From: Cristatella mucedo
Taxonomy: Eukaryota; Bryozoa; Phylactolaemata; Cristatellidae
Direction: 5' to 3'
Assembly (NCBI GenBank): GCA_009760855.2
Contig: WPIO01000004.1
Location: 6,521,001 to 6,585,000 of the forward strand
DNA length: 64,000 bases
In this document: positions 61,698 to 64,000 of the stretch, in pieces
How positions within the stretch are numbered: position 1 is the stretch's first letter
Layout: every line of letters starts with the position of its first letter
Made by a program: the position numbers and the translations under genes
The notes under the pieces: generated by a model
Databases searched by the model: none
What the model was told of the DNA's origin: nothing
Seen by the model: the letters and a program-made list of their open reading frames with translations, nothing else

Positions 61698-62249
61698 ATG
61701 CTAACGGAACGGAAACGGAAAAGGAACGGAACGCGTGAACTCTGCCACGGAGGGCCCACGCGGCCAAGATGCGAATCACGATGCACCAAGACGAGCCGAG
61801 ACGAGCCGAGACGCGCCAAGACGCACCTTTACGAATCGGCGGGTAAACTAAGCTTCGCGAAAATGTCCGCCGAATCTACGAGCGGAGCGCTAAAGAAGAA
61901 TAGAGTAGACGTCGCCCGGGCGACGCAGGATTGGAAGACGTTTTCGGCTTGAGCTCTTGAACTCGGCGCATCTGCCGAGAGCTTCGAGAGCTCTACTCTC
62001 GACGACTCAACTCTTTCGGTTCTGGAGGCTCACGTCGCCCACACAGAATCAGAGCTTTTACTTTCAGCTGGGGTCCTTGCATGGGTTGGTGCTACCTTTC
62101 GCTGTGTTTCCGCTGCATATAAGCTGCACGCCCAGACCAATAATTTTAACCGAGCGCGCGAGGTCAACGAAGATCTAGGGCACATCGTCACTACTATCGA
62201 ACATATAGTATTGCATAAAGGACTGCCGACTTCATTAAATGGAAGCTGC
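61698..62249 (+). other. Open frame with one internal TGA, coding status unknown
   Basis: A single plus-strand frame is open for about 84 codons to a TGA at 61950-61952 and then for about another 98 codons to TGA near 62247. Within it, ATG at 61864 has a purine at -3 and a sequence starting MSAESTSGALKKNRVDVARA; after the TGA the frame is acidic and mixed (TLSVLEAHVAHTESELLL). I recognise no family. Another frame is also partly open (61957-62178), so chance in CpG-rich DNA is a real alternative. It begins with a degenerate 10-bp tandem repeat at 61781-61827. Confidence 0.25.
61781..61827. repeat. 10-bp tandem repeat, 4-5 imperfect units
   Basis: Units such as ACGAGCCGAG, ACGCGCCAAG and ATGCACCAAG in direct succession. 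Confidence 0.8.
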
Positions 62250-62883
62250 TGATTGTCTATTACGCTGACCGTCTTCCCACTAGATTCGATAAAGGCATCG
62301 TGCTAGTAGTGGTCCAAGATATTCCCATCAATAACGCCCACGGGCTGCTGGGCTTGAATGCTCCATACAGTGCACCCGTTATGACGCTCGAGATAGTCGT
62401 CAGGTAAACGTACTGATCTTCAGCGACTGAGTGCACCGCTCTGAAGGCTCCGCGTCCTCCGCGTTCAAATGCCATTTTTCTGCACGTGACTTTTGACGGA
62501 GCCTCGCATTCCCGCAGCTTGCAAAGCTCGCGAAGCCAGCCGTCGGAGTGATGGCGGACAGTAGCCTTCATGACGTCACGGAAAGAGCTAGAAAGAATTT
62601 CGTGGGCGTGCTAGGGGCACAAATGAGGCGAGCGATAAATTTTGATGCAACGGCAGTACAAAGTTAGTGCGCTACAGATAACCGCCGTCCGCTTTTCCTT
62701 GGCACGACGAGCAAGTTACTCTGTCAGTGATTTCCAAGCCATCTGAAAAGCTAACAAGAGCCTGCACAGTTAGAACTTCATTCGCGAGAAACGATGACGA
62801 CGGCCGAGTAGGAGTTACACTAGGCTGATAATAGGATGCGTCGTAAGCGAAAAGTGAAAGTGGCAACAATAAAAATACACCGA
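62250..62883. other. Unassigned sequence, possible promoter-proximal DNA
   Basis: A 103-codon minus-strand frame starts next to the CRE-like site, but I recognise no domain in it. Confidence 0.35.
62572..62579. promoter_or_regulatory. CRE-like palindrome TGACGTCA
   Basis: A perfect consensus cAMP-response element octamer, the binding site of CREB/ATF bZIP dimers. It lies at the edge of the CpG-rich block. An 8-mer can occur by chance in 64 kb, so function is only suggested by its context. Confidence 0.35.
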
Positions 62884-63052
62884 GATATGTCATGTATATG
62901 TGTGTATGTGTGTATGTGCAGTGTGCGTGATTGCATGCATGTGTGCATGTCTGTGTGTGCGTGTGAATTCGTTCCCAAACGCACATGTTTGTTTGTGTGT
63001 GCGTATGCGTGTGTATGCACGTTCGCGTGCGTGTGTGCAGGCGCATGTGGGT
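62884..63052. repeat. Imperfect (TG)n tract
   Basis: TGTGTATG, TGTGCATG and GTGTGCGTG variants over about 170 bp. Cys/Val frames on the plus strand come from the repeat. Confidence 0.9.
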
Positions 63053-63501
63053 GACTGTAAATAGAGAAACATATCAGAACCTACTATTCGCAACTTGTAC
63101 TGGTGAGAAAATCAGCAACGTTCCTAATTATTTAGGCAAGTTAAACGGCTCTCTACGTCATCATACTATACTTTGTTCAAGGGAAACGGCACCATTTGAA
63201 TTGCGAGAAATATAACTAGAATAGTCCACAGACACTGTCCCAAAGACTTATAGGAAATTCGTCTCTCCAGATCAGCATCTCGGCAATGACCTTTTCAATA
63301 AGGCATTTCAAGCATTTTGCACACGGCACTTACGTATACAAATATAGTGCTCTCTCGCCAATCAAAACAATCTAGATAATGCTCTTACGACTGACCGGCT
63401 AAAGCCTGCTTTCAAGTCTATCGCGATCAGAATGAAGTTGAAAGCACAGCTGTGGAATATCATGAGCTGCATAGAGCTAAGTTGATGAATATGAATAGAA
63501 A
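63053..63501. other. Unassigned sequence
   Basis: No recognisable gene or repeat. Confidence 0.4.
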
Positions 63502-63507
63502 ACTTAC

Positions 63508-63780
63508 CTGCTTAAACCGTGGTTAGCAGCATCGCAGTTTAATCATTTTTCTTGCTAGCATCTTTGAATACCCGGTGACTTTAAATGAAATCTTCGGAAT
63601 TTTCGAGATAATTTTCTGACGATTGTAGCTCTGCATATGTGCGAGCTCGCTCGTGCTTGCGCGAGTGCCTGTATCCTGAGCAACGATAGGATCGTCGCTG
63701 GCCGTGTTGAAGTCAATGCCAAAAAGCGCATTAGAACTGGACATTGTAGTGCTTAAGTAAACGAACGTGCTACAGGGTGA
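63508..63780 (-). other. Candidate 5' exon (minus strand) with consensus donor
   Basis: Minus-strand CAG followed by GTAAGT (donor at 63502-63507) is a perfect 5' splice site. Upstream is a 73-codon frame from ATG 63744 (MSSSNALFGIDFNTASDD) whose TAA at 63523-63525 falls 15 bases before the donor. If the exon is real, this frame is a short upstream ORF or the true frame differs. Just upstream on the minus strand is a (GA)n tract, as often found near promoters. It could be a 5' exon of the RGS gene, of another gene, or chance. Confidence 0.25.
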
Positions 63781-63849
63781 AGAGCGTACGAATATATTGG
63801 TGAAGCTATATTGGGAATGAACACTCTCACCTTAATGCAGCCCTTTCCT

Positions 63850-63960
<111 letters not shown>

Positions 63961-64000
63961 CACTTTTCAATTAGACTTTCGGCGGTCGATGCGATCTACG

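Larger units (their letters stand above)
57600..62200. other. CpG-rich block around and upstream of the RGS exon
   Basis: By eye, G+C and CpG are much higher here than anywhere else in the window. Open frames are correspondingly long on both strands (up to 282 codons at 60420-61268, 249 at 58158-58907), and many overlap antisense, so length alone is not evidence of coding. Its location upstream of the RGS exon makes a promoter or 5'-gene region plausible. A short stretch 60400-60540 is purine-rich (GAGGAGGA). Apart from the RGS exon and a SINE-like relic, no feature is certain. Confidence 0.5.

Overview
The window looks like a repeat-saturated stretch of a large animal (metazoan) nuclear genome. 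The reasons are spliceosomal exon borders, a G-protein regulator exon pair, L2/CR1-group LINEs, tRNA-derived SINEs, decayed LTR-element pieces, and long (AT)n and (GA)n microsatellites. There is no operon structure, no ribosome binding sites and no prokaryotic gene density. The repeat mix would fit an invertebrate such as a flatworm or another lophotrochozoan, but nothing here fixes the species.

Host genes. One host gene is clear. Two minus-strand exons (57929-58096 and 52473-52664) together encode most of an RGS domain of the RZ (RGS17/19/20) subfamily. They have a good donor, a good acceptor, a phase-0 junction and a 5.26 kb intron. The intron is filled by a LINE, two SINEs, a LINE 3' fragment and an (AT)n tract. 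Upstream exons were not identified. A CpG-rich block (about 57600-62200), a CRE-like octamer at 62572 and a possible 5' exon with a perfect donor at 63502-63507 lie upstream on the gene's side.

Repeats. LINE A is the dominant family, with more than twenty copies. Its best copy (22525-26106) keeps recognisable endonuclease and reverse transcriptase domains, with one stop codon and one apparent frame break. Most other copies are 5'-truncated, down to roughly 60-120 bp 3' stubs carrying the conserved 3' hairpin and an (ATT)n-like tail. LINE B is an older, distinct family (8885-10430, 10690-10840, 35310-35905, 52860-55870). SINE A ends in a sequence resembling the LINE A 3' hairpin, which suggests LINE A mobilised it. 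SINE B occurs about eight times and SINE C twice. Pieces of a Copia-type gag (20990-22340) and a Gypsy-type integrase (14497-14970) are also present.

Layout. 1-10 kb: LINE A fragments, SINE B and SINE C, old LINE B. 10-16 kb: small LINE A stubs and the Gypsy relic. 16-26 kb: a nearly full-length inverted LINE A, the Copia gag with a LINE in it, and the best LINE A. 26-33.7 kb: a 1.57 kb inverted repeat and clustered LINE A copies. 33.7-39 kb: mostly unassigned sequence and a LINE B fragment. 39-48 kb: nested LINE A copies, SINE B copies and a young LINE A. 48-52 kb: largely unassigned. 52-58 kb: the RGS exons and their transposon-filled intron. 58-64 kb: CpG-rich DNA, microsatellites and possible 5' gene structure.

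LINE boundaries are judged by eye against the best copy and may be off by tens of bases, more in old copies.
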